From NCBI GenBank assembly GCA_949775045.1, contig OX459097.1, positions 682,001 to 746,000 of the forward strand: a DNA stretch of 64,000 nt, read 5' to 3'. Below the pieces are notes generated by a model. It saw nothing but the letters and a program-made list of their open reading frames with translations, ran no database searches and was not told where the DNA came from. This document shows, piece by piece, positions 22,985 to 34,900 of this stretch (the stretch's first letter is position 1; every line of letters starts with the position of its first letter). Origin of the DNA: Metridium senile. Lineage: Eukaryota > Cnidaria > Anthozoa > Actiniaria > Metridiidae. The position numbers were made by a program, and so were the translations under genes.

Positions 22985-25900
22985 TTATTTCTTTTTCCGT
23001 GGTTTTACTGGTTTTGGTCCAGGTAGTTTGGGTTTGAGTTGTTTTTCTTGACGTGATGTACCATCAGGATCTTCATAAATATCTTCTACTGGTTCCACTG
23101 GTGCAGAAGGTGATCTTGACGACTTGTTTATAATGATTTTCTTGTCCTGTGTTGCACCTTCATTGATACGGGCATATGTATCACTTTCCTCAATAGTATC
23201 CACAGAACATCTTCGTCGCCCTTGGTTCTTTTGGGGGTTTATTTTGCTCATATTCAAGCCATCAGCAATAAGAGATGCTCTTAGACTAGACACAAGACTA
23301 TGTCTATTTTTATCTGCCTCTGTATTTTTAACATTGATTTTTCTAGGAGGTGTTGGGGCTGCTTGCTTGGTTGGAACATCATTGTCAATACTAGAGTACA
23401 CATCTTGATCATCAGTTACTGGAGACATGCTCAAACGACTATCCCGAAAGCTTGCATGGTCATATGATCCAAAGCTTGACAAACTTGATATAGAGCTGCG
23501 ATCATACCCATGTGACACACGGTCACTTGCTGTTGATGGGACTCTTGGGGGAGGTATGGGGAACGATTTGGATTGTCGAAGAGGTGGATGGGGTGACGTT
23601 CGATCTAGAGTGCTGTATTCATCACCACCTATGTCGTTTGGTACAGAGCTACTAACAGGGGTCCCCACGTGTGCTAGGACATTGTAAGTATCACCATCAA
23701 TACTCTCTGGACTACTAACACTATTTCTTACTGGTTTGGGAACCAAGCCTTGTTGGTAGTCAAGACTGTCGTATGTGTCATTGCCAGGAGAACTTGATAC
23801 ACAATCTAGTTTATTGTAACTATCCTCTTCTCTGCCGCCGCCACTGTCGATTGTGTTGTAGACATCTTCAGTTGTTTTACCTGTACTGACAGGGGGAGGT
23901 GGTGGGATGCGTTTTGGCTTGTTAGGGTTGAGCATGTCTGTATGGACCTTGGTGTTCTGGGAGGTGCAGTCAACCGCTTGATGACTAAGAGTATCGTATC
24001 CTTCACCATGTACTATATCAATCTCTCTTGCTGAGGTTACAGACTCTCTTTGTCTCATGTGTCCATAAGGAGATGCGTAATCATTACTTCGTGCTGTGTA
24101 GCTTTTCTGATTTAAAGTGGATATTGTGTTTTGATCATAATTGGGATGTATTGTATGAGCAGGTGTTATTCCCTTCAACGGCGATGACATGAGATGGTCG
24201 TAACAATCATCAACCTGAGTTGCAGGTACTGGTATTACTAGATCAGTCGGGCGTGGTGGCGGAGGGGGATTCCCTGTGCTACCTGCTCGTGATTTGATGA
24301 CATTGTCTAGCAGTTTGTAGATTTCATCGTGTTGTGTCGTGATGAATGTAAACTTGCCTTCACCTGAAGGTGCCCTACGGCCAGCTTCAAGAGTGAATTT
24401 CCCTCGTGAACTCATATACCTTCGCAGGCAGGTAAATGGCCATGATATAATCTGGCTTCCATCTTGTGCGGAGACTAGTCGTATTTCAGTATCAGCTATG
24501 TAGAAATGGCAGTTATTTGGAGCACCTATTTTAGCCATAGTGACATCTTGAACAGGTTCGACCACAAATGACTTAACTTTAAATAAAAACAAAAAAACAT
24601 TTATAGAGCAAATGCAGTTAAACCATGAAATAATATCAAGTAAATTCTAGCAAAGAGAATAATCATTAATAATAATAATAATAAATAGTCACTATTCATT
24701 GACTAATTTTTGCTACTATTCACCCAGAATAAATGATAAAACAATGGATAATGAGGTTTCTTGTGTATTACTCTTTTGTCTCAAGATGTTCTGGTTGAGC
24801 GATAGTGACAAAGTAGTCACTATTTGTTAGTACTTTCTTAGATTGCACATGCATGCTCTAGTCATTATATATAACCCGACGTAACCAATCGAACGAAATC
24901 GAACTTTCAAATTCAATCGAATTCAATCGAATGATTGGATTTGAGTGTATTCGGTAATCGAATGAAATCGAATTCACAACTTTTTTTGAGCCAATCGAAC
25001 ATAATCGAACATTTGATTGTTAAAATCGTTCGATTTTCTTCGATTTTGATTTTCTAGCGTGGCAATCACTTTGTTTTCCGTATTAAAAGAAACGAGGTTA
25101 ATATTGATAGAAATATTTTCCTTTTATTAGACGAGCCAATAACAAAATAAACATGTTGTGATGAGTTCACAGAACGTACGTTGTACACAGAGAATGAGAT
25201 AAGAGATTTATAAAGAGAAAGAAGATTTATTTGCCCTGATTGGTTCAAATAAAAAATATTATGTTTATAGCAAAGTCTGGGAACAAATACTTTGGGTTTA
25301 GAATTGCCAGAAATTGAGTTTATTTCATACGTTTGAATTTATTTTAGCATTCGACTTTATTTGATTACCGTTCGGAAATCGAACACAATCAAGCATTCGA
25401 TTGCGTTCGGAAATCGAATTTAATCGAATTCACAACTTTTTTAGCATTAGATTTCATTCGATTACCAAACGCAATCGAATCCAATCATTTGATTGGATTC
25501 GATTGCGTTCGATTACCGAATCGTTCGATTGGTTACGTCGTGTATATAAATAATTGATGTGATGCTAATTTGCCAACCATTTTAAAAATAGATTTTTTAA
25601 AACTTTGGTTGTTCTTATAACAACAGTGGGTTGGCAAAACCATATCCCCGGACCATATCAAACATGCGTCCATCTATAGACAACGCAAAGACTATAGCTA
25701 TCAAATATTGCTTGTCCTTTTGAGATTCCTCTCACAAGACACATGTCAATCAATAACTTTATTATAGTCTCAAATCTTCTAACTTTACAAATGCGTCATA
25801 CTAATCAGGGAGACTGTTTGAGAGACAGTTTAGTTTTTGTTTTTTGCAGTTCTTTACATCGTTATAATAGTATTATTGCCAAAATTTTAACACGTATCGT

Positions 25901-26671
25901 GGCATATATTTGTTTACATTTTCAGTCACAAAACAAAAGAGCATTATATGAAAACAAGTGACGATTAAAGAATATCGAGTATAAATAACATAGTGATATA
26001 ACAGTAAGTAAGAAATAGAGCACAGATTTCAAAATGAAAACAATATCGGAAACTGCAATACAACGGGGTTATTAAATGTCATCACGCATATCCGGTGAAA
26101 AGATCAACAGTAGCTGTAGATCACCATGTACAGGTTAATAAATAACTCACCAACATTCTCCTTCTCTAGAGTCAATATCCATTTATTTAGTTCATCCTCC
26201 GAGTGTGCAGATAGTCGAAAAACATGTTCTACTGTCTTGACATCAAAGACGTACTTTCTTTTCGAGTCGTGGACCTTCACAACTTCATATCCTGCATGTA
26301 GAGTTAGAACACCCTTTGTATCTTGTTTATGCCAGTTCTTGTCTTTGTAATACTCCAAACATTTTGTACTGCTCGTTGGAAAGTGTTTGAATACAAAGTA
26401 ACGCTTTTTCCAGTCCTTTTTGACCTGTTCGTCAGCTGAGGAGCACTTTTCGAGGCTTCCCTGCAGTTACAAGCATATCATTATCATTACAAACAAATGA
26501 TTGCAACACTTCGATGCAACAATACGAGATATCTCCAATTTGGTCACGATATTATACAGATTTAATCCTAAACCTTTGTAATTAATACTACAAATAATAA
26601 ACATGCAAACATAATGAATTGTGAGATTAGATTAAAACTATAATTACCTCATGGAGTACTTTGACTTCCAT
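22985..26671 (-). CDS. DOK/IRS-family adaptor with PH and IRS-type PTB domains (copy 2)
   Basis: Three coding exons: 26648-26671 (MEVKVLHE), 26151-26460, 22985-24576; 641 residues. PH domain about 9-111 (KKDWKKRYFVFKHF to NKWILTLEKEN). PTB about 115-210 with FTLEAGRRAPSGEGKFTFIT, the family's arginine-bearing signature. The tail carries at least eight acidic-Tyr motifs: VYNTID, SYNKLD, TYDSLD, TYNVLA, EYSTLD, VYSSID, TYARIN, IYEDPD. These are spaced like repeated docking sites for SH2 proteins. Several PPPPP runs and a C-terminal KPVKPRKKK follow. It is tail to tail with the 15716-20172 gene, 2.8 kb apart, and has the same domain order but fewer introns: copy 1 splits its PH and PTB parts and tail into more exons. 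Likely substrate and adaptor of a tyrosine kinase at the membrane. Confidence 0.87.
24873..25552. mobile_element. About 680-bp terminal-inverted-repeat element rich in ATCGAA
   Basis: Left end GACGTAACCAATCGAACGA, right end TCGTTCGATTGGTTACGTC, near-perfect inverse. The inside is dominated by degenerate AATCGAA / TTCGATT words on both sides of an unrelated core (about 25060-25330). Non-autonomous; lies in the second intron of the copy-2 adaptor. Confidence 0.8.
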
Positions 26672-27118
26672 TGTACATGTAAACCAACCAAACCAACCAC
26701 AGCTTACAAGCTGCTTCGACTTCCGCCTCGAAGATAAGGACTGGGCACTAGAGCCTGTTATTTAAGGGGGCTCTAGCAACACGTAACCATGGACACAATT
26801 TCTCTTTCCCTTTTTAAATAAAAAGGCTTTAAAAATGGCAGATTATATTATATATTATATTTGATTATATTTAATAGACTTTGACAGGCTGCGTACCTCC
26901 CCTCGGGAGGGTTTCGCATACCCATTATTCCTTACATTTGCTGTCAGAAATAGTGTTTTTTAGTGGATGCATGACAGCGAGTTGTTTACGTACAAGGTTA
27001 TAGACTTGACACAAGTCCACTACTAGTAAGACTATTTTTAGAAGAAAACGGACTTTGAGAAAGTCTAGTAAAATCAAGGAAATGGCAACTGCATAAAAAA
27101 TGCACGACCAAATATAAT

Positions 27119-27525
27119 ACAGGAGGAGCCAACGGTCAGCTGGGACAATTATAACTGTTCTTACATCCCAGCCAGATATGAGTCAATTTGAGTCCCAGGA
27201 AACGTTTGGGTTGGCCCAAGAATGTTTCCCAGGAAAATATTTTTTTTAGAACCAAAAAAAGAAAAAGAAAAAAAAAAAAAAAAAATGGCTGTTTAAGTGT
27301 TGTTTTATAATTATAAACAAAACATCAGTGTTTGAGATTGGTACGAGAAACGGGGCTACCCGAAAATTTACGTTTTCCAGGTAATTTCAGAATGACAGGA
27401 TGTATATAATGAAAAACGTGAGAGCGTAGAATAGTCAAGGTACAGAATTTAATTCCCAGGAACTTAGTCTTATAAGAACAGTTTTTTTAAAGAACACCCC
27501 CGTTTTTAATTGGCTCCTCCTGATA
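27119..27525. mobile_element. Inverted-repeat element
   Basis: AGGAGGAGCCAA at the left and TTGGCTCCTCCT at the right are exact inverses about 400 bp apart. ACTGTTCTTA inside mirrors TAAGAACAGT. A poly-A tract is at 27264-27284. No transposase. Confidence 0.65.
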
Positions 27526-27670
27526 ATAACGGGGTAAATGTAGCTAGAAAATTGGTTATTTTAGAGTATACTAAACCATGTATACACCGGAAAAATTATT
27601 TGAAGTCAGTTAGCATTTCCAAAAGAACGCTTGCTTGGCTATATACTGATTCAAGTTTGGCCTTGAGCAA

Positions 27671-27857
27671 GAGCTGATCAATCAGAACGCTCGTTGTATG
27701 TAGACTGTGTAAGTGCTATTATAAGATGCCAAAGGCTGTCTAATTGTGGCACCGATCATGGTGGAGCTGACCAATCAGAACGCGCGTTGTATGTAGACTA
27801 TGTACGTGCTATTATAAGATGCCAAAGGCTGTCTAGTTGTGACACCGATCATGGTGA
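27671..27857. repeat. Tandem duplication, 93-bp unit with CCAAT-like box
   Basis: Two units start GAGCTGATCAATCAGAACGC and GAGCTGACCAATCAGAACGC. They resemble the 45-bp minisatellite only in the CCAATCAGA word. Confidence 0.85.
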
Positions 27858-28829
27858 TGGATTAGAAAATAACTCCTGTTTGCTTTCAGCTATCATGATT
27901 TGCATTGAGATCGATTTAGCCTTCATGTGCAAGCGTCTTTTGGCACCGGTTGTTTTTAAGAAATCGTACAGAACAAACTTGAACCGCAAACCCAACCATC
28001 AACCAAAACCAAAATAAGCAAACAAAAACTACTACGTACAACTTCGTATTTGACTAATATTTTATTCTTATTCCTTTGGCGGTATATTGAAAAGAAAATC
28101 AATCAATTGATAAATCCACCTATTCAAAAAAACTCATTGTATTTTATAACCATAACTATTTTGCGCTTTCGCAAGTTGCCGTAGCAACGGAATCACCCGT
28201 GTACATCGTAGATATGAAATACATACATATCTGTAATAAATCGATTAAACCACTTCATATGACAATTCTATATTCCTTTAAATGAAAGCCAGTCTTATTT
28301 CACCTTTTTACATTAGCTATCAGAGTATAAGACCCAAAGGCGTTTGTTAATGGCCACCAATAAATTGCTCATTTTACTGGCTAGCTACATTGCTCGAGGT
28401 TTACAGCGTTGTCTTTCTGTCTAGTCACAATTCTACGCTAAAAGGATTACTGTAATCTCAAAATCTTGTTTAGAGTGCTATAGTCAGTATGTTGGCGTTC
28501 CGGTTGATATGTAGTGTACTTTCAATCAAATTGGATTGGCCCTGCAAGTAATTATTATCAACAATTCCTTGTTTGGGCCAGGGACTTTAGCTAGAAGCGT
28601 TCACTCAAATCATTTATCATTAGTAGAGCGAGAGTAAGTAATCTGTCCATCAATTCGTAGCCTGGCAGGTGTTTCTCGTCGACTTGAAGAGTCCCTTGTT
28701 AGTCTACGTGTAACTATTAAGAGTTTCAAACCTTTATATCGATAAGTTTTTGTCCATATTCCAATATCGTTAAAGTCGCTGTCTTAATGACTTCTTTATT
28801 TGCATACATTGTTTGCTGGGTGTTGTTCT

Positions 28830-29909
28830 TCACACGCAATCCAGCTTGTCCTTCACCCAGCGACAAGGTAAAGAGATGAGATTAACACATTCCTTGCGGA
28901 ATTCTGCGCTAAAGAACGAATAGATAAACGGATTACACGAACTATTGGCTAGCATCAGATAATAAGCCACATATGCGAAGTTCTGGTCAATTTTAATTTT
29001 CTTAGGCGGTAAGGCGGTTAATAGATAATTTATAATAAATGGTACCGAACAAATCACATAGACCACTGTTAGGAGCAGGACAATCATGATCACCCCTGAT
29101 CGCTTCTTTGAATTGCCTTGGTCGATACCTTTCGACTTATTTGCCTTGGCTGTTTTCAGCATTATTACTATAATAGCAACATTGGTGTATACTACTATAA
29201 TAAGAGGGATAACGAAGGTAGCGATGATGGACACTACGTTCAGAGTCTTTACAGCTACTCCTTGCCAGTGTGTGTAGTAGCAAAACGAGATTATACCTTG
29301 TAGACATATAGGTCCGACAAATATCCTCTCCAAGAAATAGAAGTCGGGGAGAGTAAAGAGTAATGAATAATACCATGAAAATACTATCATTAGCATTGCC
29401 TTTTTCTTGGTGAGATTAAACTCCAATGGCTTAACCACAGCTAGATATCGCTCCATCGAAACACAGCAAACTGCACAGCTAGAACTGCTTAACGCTGCCC
29501 ACAGAAGACCACCAAATATCTTGCAAGCTGCATTGGTAGTTAAGGATGAATTTTTGGATGTACTTTCGTTAACATTGTACAATATACACACTGTCATGTC
29601 GGTAATCGAAAGGTTTTGCAATAACGCCTTCATAGGTGCATTAAAAAATCCTCTTTTCATTCGGTTTAGAACGATGATCACAAAAAGGTTTCCAATTACC
29701 GAGATGGCCAAGAAGAACTTGCTGATGATCTCTTCGACAAGGAGGGTATCCAGAAAGCTTACATCCAAGACTTGGCAACTACAGAACCTTTCATACTGTA
29801 GTATTGCTTGTTTCCCAGTGGGGATAGGGCCATAGGTGCACGAGTTGGCATTAAACGGCGCTTGGGAAACAGAGCCATTGATACCCAACATTGAGTCGTT
29901 CATGTTCAC
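28830..29909 (-). CDS. Rhodopsin-class (class A) GPCR, intronless
   Basis: A single exon of 359 residues. Landmarks: GN at 73-74 (helix 1), SITD at 101-104 (helix 2 Asp), Cys129 before helix 3, MERY at 152-155 as the DRY equivalent, Trp179 (helix 4), Cys202 in loop 2 to pair with Cys129, Pro235 (helix 5), CSVP at 287-290 (helix 6), NPFIY at 326-330 (helix 7), then a short palmitoylatable Cys-bearing tail. N-glycosylation sequons lie in the N-terminal 60 residues. It couples an extracellular signal to G proteins at the plasma membrane; ligand unknown. There is no lysine in helix 7 near the retinal position, so it is not an opsin. Helix 6 lacks the usual Trp of CWxP. The start at 29909 gives a full-length N-terminus; a second Met lies two codons in. 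Confidence 0.88.
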   Translation of the reverse strand: MNMNDSMLGINGSVSQAPFNANSCTYGPIPTGKQAILQYERFCSCQVLDVSFLDTLLVEEIISKFFLAISVIGNLFVIIVLNRMKRGFFNAPMKALLQNLSITDMTVCILYNVNESTSKNSSLTTNAACKIFGGLLWAALSSSSCAVCCVSMERYLAVVKPLEFNLTKKKAMLMIVFSWYYSLLFTLPDFYFLERIFVGPICLQGIISFCYYTHWQGVAVKTLNVVSIIATFVIPLIIVVYTNVAIIVIMLKTAKANKSKGIDQGNSKKRSGVIMIVLLLTVVYVICSVPFIINYLLTALPPKKIKIDQNFAYVAYYLMLANSSCNPFIYSFFSAEFRKECVNLISLPCRWVKDKLDCV

Positions 29910-31938
29910 TCGAGTAAAAGATCAATTATCCACAGTACAACGGTCTTTAACACAGCAATATTAGCGGCTCTTATTGGCTGTTACTCTGTATAGTGTTTGA
30001 CAATACTTATCAATTATTAAACAGCGTGAGTAAACACGTCAAAATCAAGCTTATGAAAACCAATTGATGCGGCAACCACAGTCAAGATGAAATCGTTCGA
30101 CGCACGCCCTGTTCCATTAGTCCGTAGTCGTATTTATACCCCAAATCTTGTCTTATATCTTATCATCCAGTAGACCAAACTATAGAAACCTGCAGGCACT
30201 ACGAAACATTTACAATCAATTATAAGGCTAAAGCGCGTCGGATATCGTCTCACGTCATCCTCATTAGTACGTACACTCTTGGTATCTGTTTATCTTGAGG
30301 CAATAAGGAATCTTTGTTTACTCTTGGGAATAGGAAAGGAAGTTGATTGTCTTTAGGAGTAATTACAGAAAGTGTTATCTAAGCAAACCTTGGTGTTAAT
30401 ATTCACGCTAAATTGAAGTGCCCACTTTGACCGCACGCTGCGGGGCATATAATATCCTCTAGTTAGTAAACGATTGTTCTAGAATATCCAGAATAACTTT
30501 GCTGTACATTCATAAAGACTTCATATATCATATAAGTCGGATGTTTGATAGGAATCTTATAAATCCTCTTTAGCGTAATGTCCATCATCATCTCAAAAGA
30601 GTGCAAGAATGCTTAAGGGGTTGTTAATGTGCTTCTAATGGGAACATTGTGTCTCGGTTTTTCGCTTCATCACGGGATACTAACTATTTCCATCAAATGC
30701 TAATGGCTCGTTAACTTGGAAATAAAACAGTTCCATTACTATTCAAACAGTTTTCTACCATGTCCTTCTACAGGGTTGTACATTAAAATGTACTAAGATT
30801 GCCATTATTCTACCAGTTTATTAGTTTTGTAAACCAATTAGGTGATGTACAGGAATTAATGCTATTGACCTCTGGGTTGTCAAAACCATAGCATGTCGAT
30901 GGCTCGGCTAATAGGGGTTTTATCTGGCTTCACGTAGGATAGAGGCTCAGCCTTCTGCGCACGTTTGGTTTTACTGGTTTATGTATTTTAATACAGTTCA
31001 GCATATGGAATTCATGGATTTAAATAACTAATGACATACGCTCTTTAACCTTTCGAAACTAAACCTTCTACGATAAGATTGTATGATTGCCTTTATACAA
31101 AATTAACCCCAATTATAACATGTGGAGAAGAACAAAGAAATATCATGATTAATTTTTATGACAAAATATATATTATTTTTTACAAAATGAGTAATAAATA
31201 TCGAATTAGTAAACAGACCACAAAGCAGTCGCCCTTTTTTAGACAAAAACCTCATTTAGACGAGATTAGTTTGTGGGAGATTTCGCAGTCGAGTCGTCTA
31301 ATCACTGGATTAACTGCGGTGTCTTCGTTGATAAATATTGGAAGCTTCTCAATCATTAGTATGATTAAAATTAATATCATTCCTCTATTGCAGTTTTAAG
31401 TCTAAAATTAGTAATTACACCTAATTGCAAGAGCGTTGCCCCGACTTTAGTAATATAGTGGGAAAGGAATTAATTAAAAGACAAAATAAACAAATAAAAT
31501 AATAATAATTTAATATTTATATAGTGCAAATATCTATGTACATGTTCAAATGCGCTTGTATGAGAGGCAGTCACTGAGGGTTGTCACGGCCAGAGATTTG
31601 TTTGCCTCCTCAGTGGTTCTTTTACGTCCACCTTGTAACATAGAAAAAAAGAAGAAGAAGAGGAAGAAGAAAAAAAGATCACTCAAACTGAACTCTTAGG
31701 GGCTGTTTATATGAAGGTGAGTTGTCCCTACTAGCCGGGATAACTCTATTGTTTTATATTCCCCTGGGGACACAAAACAATAGAGTTATCCCGGCTAGCA
31801 GGGACAACTCGCCTTCATATAAACAAGCCCCTTACTCCTAATATTCCTTTGTTACTTAATTACTAAATTTCATTTTTTATATGACAACATTCTTGCAATT
31901 ATAGGTGTATATTGAATAATTGTAATAGTTTGTTTGCA
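29910..31938. other. Intergenic region upstream of the GPCR
   Basis: Contains the putative GPCR promoter side (a TATTTATACC word near 30130), a purine tract at 31641-31680 and the palindrome at 31698-31832. I see no gene. The frame at 31079-31399 has no recognisable features and is treated as chance. Confidence 0.6.
31698..31832. mobile_element. Palindromic MITE, family A copy 1
   Basis: A 135-bp near-perfect hairpin: GGGGCTGTTTATATGAAGG at the left against CCTTCATATAAACAAGCCCC at the right, with ATAACTCTATTGTTTTATAT near the centre. Same family as 35471-35610. Confidence 0.88.
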
Positions 31939-34900
31939 TTATAATTCCGCATCATCGTTGGCATCATCATCATCATCAAGACTAAAATCATCCAATCCCT
32001 CCATAGCAGCTTGTAACTCAGCTGCTAGATCCATTCCCATATCGAGACCTTCCGTGAAGTCCTGGTTCGAATTAATGTCAGGAGAACCTGGAGGTTGATC
32101 AGGAGGTTCTTCCATAGAGTTCTTTCTAGCTATTTGTTCTGATGTTTCTCCTTGAGTTGGAGATCCTTGTTTCAAACTAATGTCAGGAGAACCTGGAGGT
32201 TGATCAGGAGGTTCTTCCATAGAGTTCTTTCTTGCTATTTGTTCTCTTGTTTCCCCTTTAGTTGGAGATCCTTGTGGTTGTACAGGGAAAGTCTGTCGTA
32301 GGTCCGATTCAGAGGCTTCATCCTGTAGGTGTGAGTCTGCAGGCCCTTTGGTTGGCTGGTTGTCAGCAGCAGCTTCGTGTGTTGACCGTTGTTCAGGGGA
32401 TTTCTCTTCCTGGTCTGATTCAGAAGTCTGTTTTTGTATGGCGTCATCAGCGGATTCTTTTAGTAAAGGTGCGTGTTCGCTGACACCTACAGTGTGTTGT
32501 TCTTCAAATGAATCAAGGTTTGAATGAGTAAGTGATTGTAGCTTTTCAACTTCATCGTCAGCTAAAGATTGTTTTTCTTGAGTAGGTTCTTGTGCCGTTA
32601 TCTCGTCAGTTAATTCATCATTTAGTTGGTTGAGGTCGATAGGAAGATCTACAGATTCATCACTCATTTCACTGCCACCTCCCAATGGCGACAGTCTAGC
32701 TAACGGTATCTCTTTATCCATCACGTCCACAATACTTGTAGCTCTACTACTTCTCTCGTCTTCTTCACAAAGAGTCTCTAATAATGCAGGTTGTAAGTCA
32801 GCGTTCTTTAACGTTGCTGTTGCCTCAGGGGAGGGGGGTGGAGGTACTGCTCCAGAATCAGTGACAATTGATGATGGTCCACGTACTTCCATTGATACGC
32901 TAGTAGATACTAGTGACGTATCAGATAGTACTAACGGTAGATACTCATTATCACGAGGGGTACTAGTTCGTGGTGGTGTACTCCTAGGACGGACAAGCCC
33001 TTTAGGTTTAGGGATAGATACTATTTTGAGTGATTTAGGGACTGCCTCTTTTGGTGGTTGTCTGAGTGGACGAGGGGGACATCGCCCTGGTGTTTCTGAT
33101 ATCTGTATTGGCGTTCTTGATCTAGGTTGACGCCACCCAGGAGCTACTATTCCGGTACTGTCATGAGTCAATGCATTACTAGTAAGTCTATCTTCAGTCT
33201 TATCATATCTCCTACCATATATATCTCCATGAAACTGGTCTATAATATCTCTAGGGATACATGTACGACTGCCAGGGCTAGGGCTACGGCATCTTTGAGT
33301 AGTAGGGGTTGCTATCTTATCTAGTTCAACTCCTTCAGTAAGAAACACTCCTCCTCCTTCAACAAACTCCCTTTCTGCAAGTACTATGTCAGTAGTCGGT
33401 GGGTATTCCGTGTCATATACACTGGCTAACGTGTTCCATCTTTGAAACATCTTCAAAGGTTCATCATGTGACGAGCTCCTACGACGAGAGTGTGAGCCTC
33501 TTGAATAACGAGTGTATTCTGCGTATCGATCGGGAGTGATTGGAGTTGGTGCTGGTGCTCGTACTGGTGATGGTGTATACCTAGGAATAAAATAATATGT
33601 TTTTATTGACTGAGTGGGAGGGCGGACGGGAAAATATTTGGCTCGAGGTTATGCCGTACGGAACGAGCGCAGCGATATATTATTATTATTATTACCTAAA
33701 AGCATTGTTAACGTAATATCTGTCATCAAACTTGGCATCCATAGAGTCAGGTATTGGTGTTGATTCAGGTCTTCCACTAGGTACATTAACTACTAATGAT
33801 GCTGGATCATTTGACATAGTTGCAACCTCATGGTAGCTTGGTAGACTTGGCTTCATGGGCGTGGTCATTGGGGAAGGTGTTATGGGTACTAGATCAACTG
33901 GTTCTAGTCCTACACCAAGGCATAATCGTCTAGGTATTGAATTGGTGCAATGATGGTATTTAGGTTCAGGAAGTTCATCAATTGGTAAGCCAATGGGATG
34001 CATTGACAATAGTTCCCGTCTATGTCTAACTTCACTAGTATCTGCTTGTTGTACAACAGGTGTTGGTTCATCAATCACATCAGTTTCTTCTTTAGTAGCA
34101 ATAGTTTCTTTCTCCCTTTGTTCATCTTCTTCAGGTGTTGTAAATTTGGAGTTGATGTCGACAGCCAGGAGCATCTTTTGGCTGCTTTGTTCTAGCTCCA
34201 TTGCCTCATCAAAAACCTTTTTGTTGTCGTTGTTTTTATTACTGTCTTGGGTTTCCTCATTTGGACTCCTGAGAACAAACATTTACGCAGGTTAACTTCT
34301 TCTCACTGGCCAGATAAATTTATATAGCGCATTTCACATACGTCTCAATTGAAAATAATAGACAATTACAGTGGCGGATCCAGGATTTTCAAAAGGGGGG
34401 GGGGGGATTTTGGTTTCGGATATATAAAAACCCCAATAATGCTGGAGCTATCCCGGACATAGAATATAACTACTTAGAAAAAGAGGGGGGGGGGGGGGGG
34501 GGGGGTAAGTCACCCAATTCCCCTCCCCTGGATCCGCCCCTGAATTATTATATATTTTACATATACTACCACGAATCTGATTGGCCGAGAGCATGCGGTG
34601 AATTTACGATAACATGTGAACTTGACAGGATAAATCTATTACCTGTAGTAAATAATACATTTATTGTCAAGTTCCCAGGCTCCCTCTGTTCTCACGGAGT
34701 TGATGTGAAAATGGCAGCAAGATTTGCTTATTATTATCTCTTTTACTTGATAATAATTGTACTTTTACTTTAAAAAATGTATAAAAAAACAATTATTGAA
34801 TTTGGTCTTTGCATGATATTGTAAATTATCAAGACCTTGAGTCAGTATTGTCTGCCTCTGCCTACAGCTTCAGCAGATAACATAGACATCGGTCTTGATA

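Larger units (their letters stand above)
26672..28829. other. Intergenic region between copy-2 adaptor promoter and GPCR 3' end
   Basis: Holds the adaptor's 5' flank, the inverted-repeat element at 27119-27525 and the 93-bp tandem pair at 27671-27857. No gene found; the frame at 27694-28017 lies over the tandem repeat and is not credible. Confidence 0.65.

Noticed and set aside
22985..26671. The two DOK-like genes as parts of one locus
   Set aside because: They are on opposite strands, each with its own start, PH, PTB and stop.
28830..29909. Opsin assignment for the GPCR
   Set aside because: Helix 7 has no lysine for retinal attachment before NPFIY.
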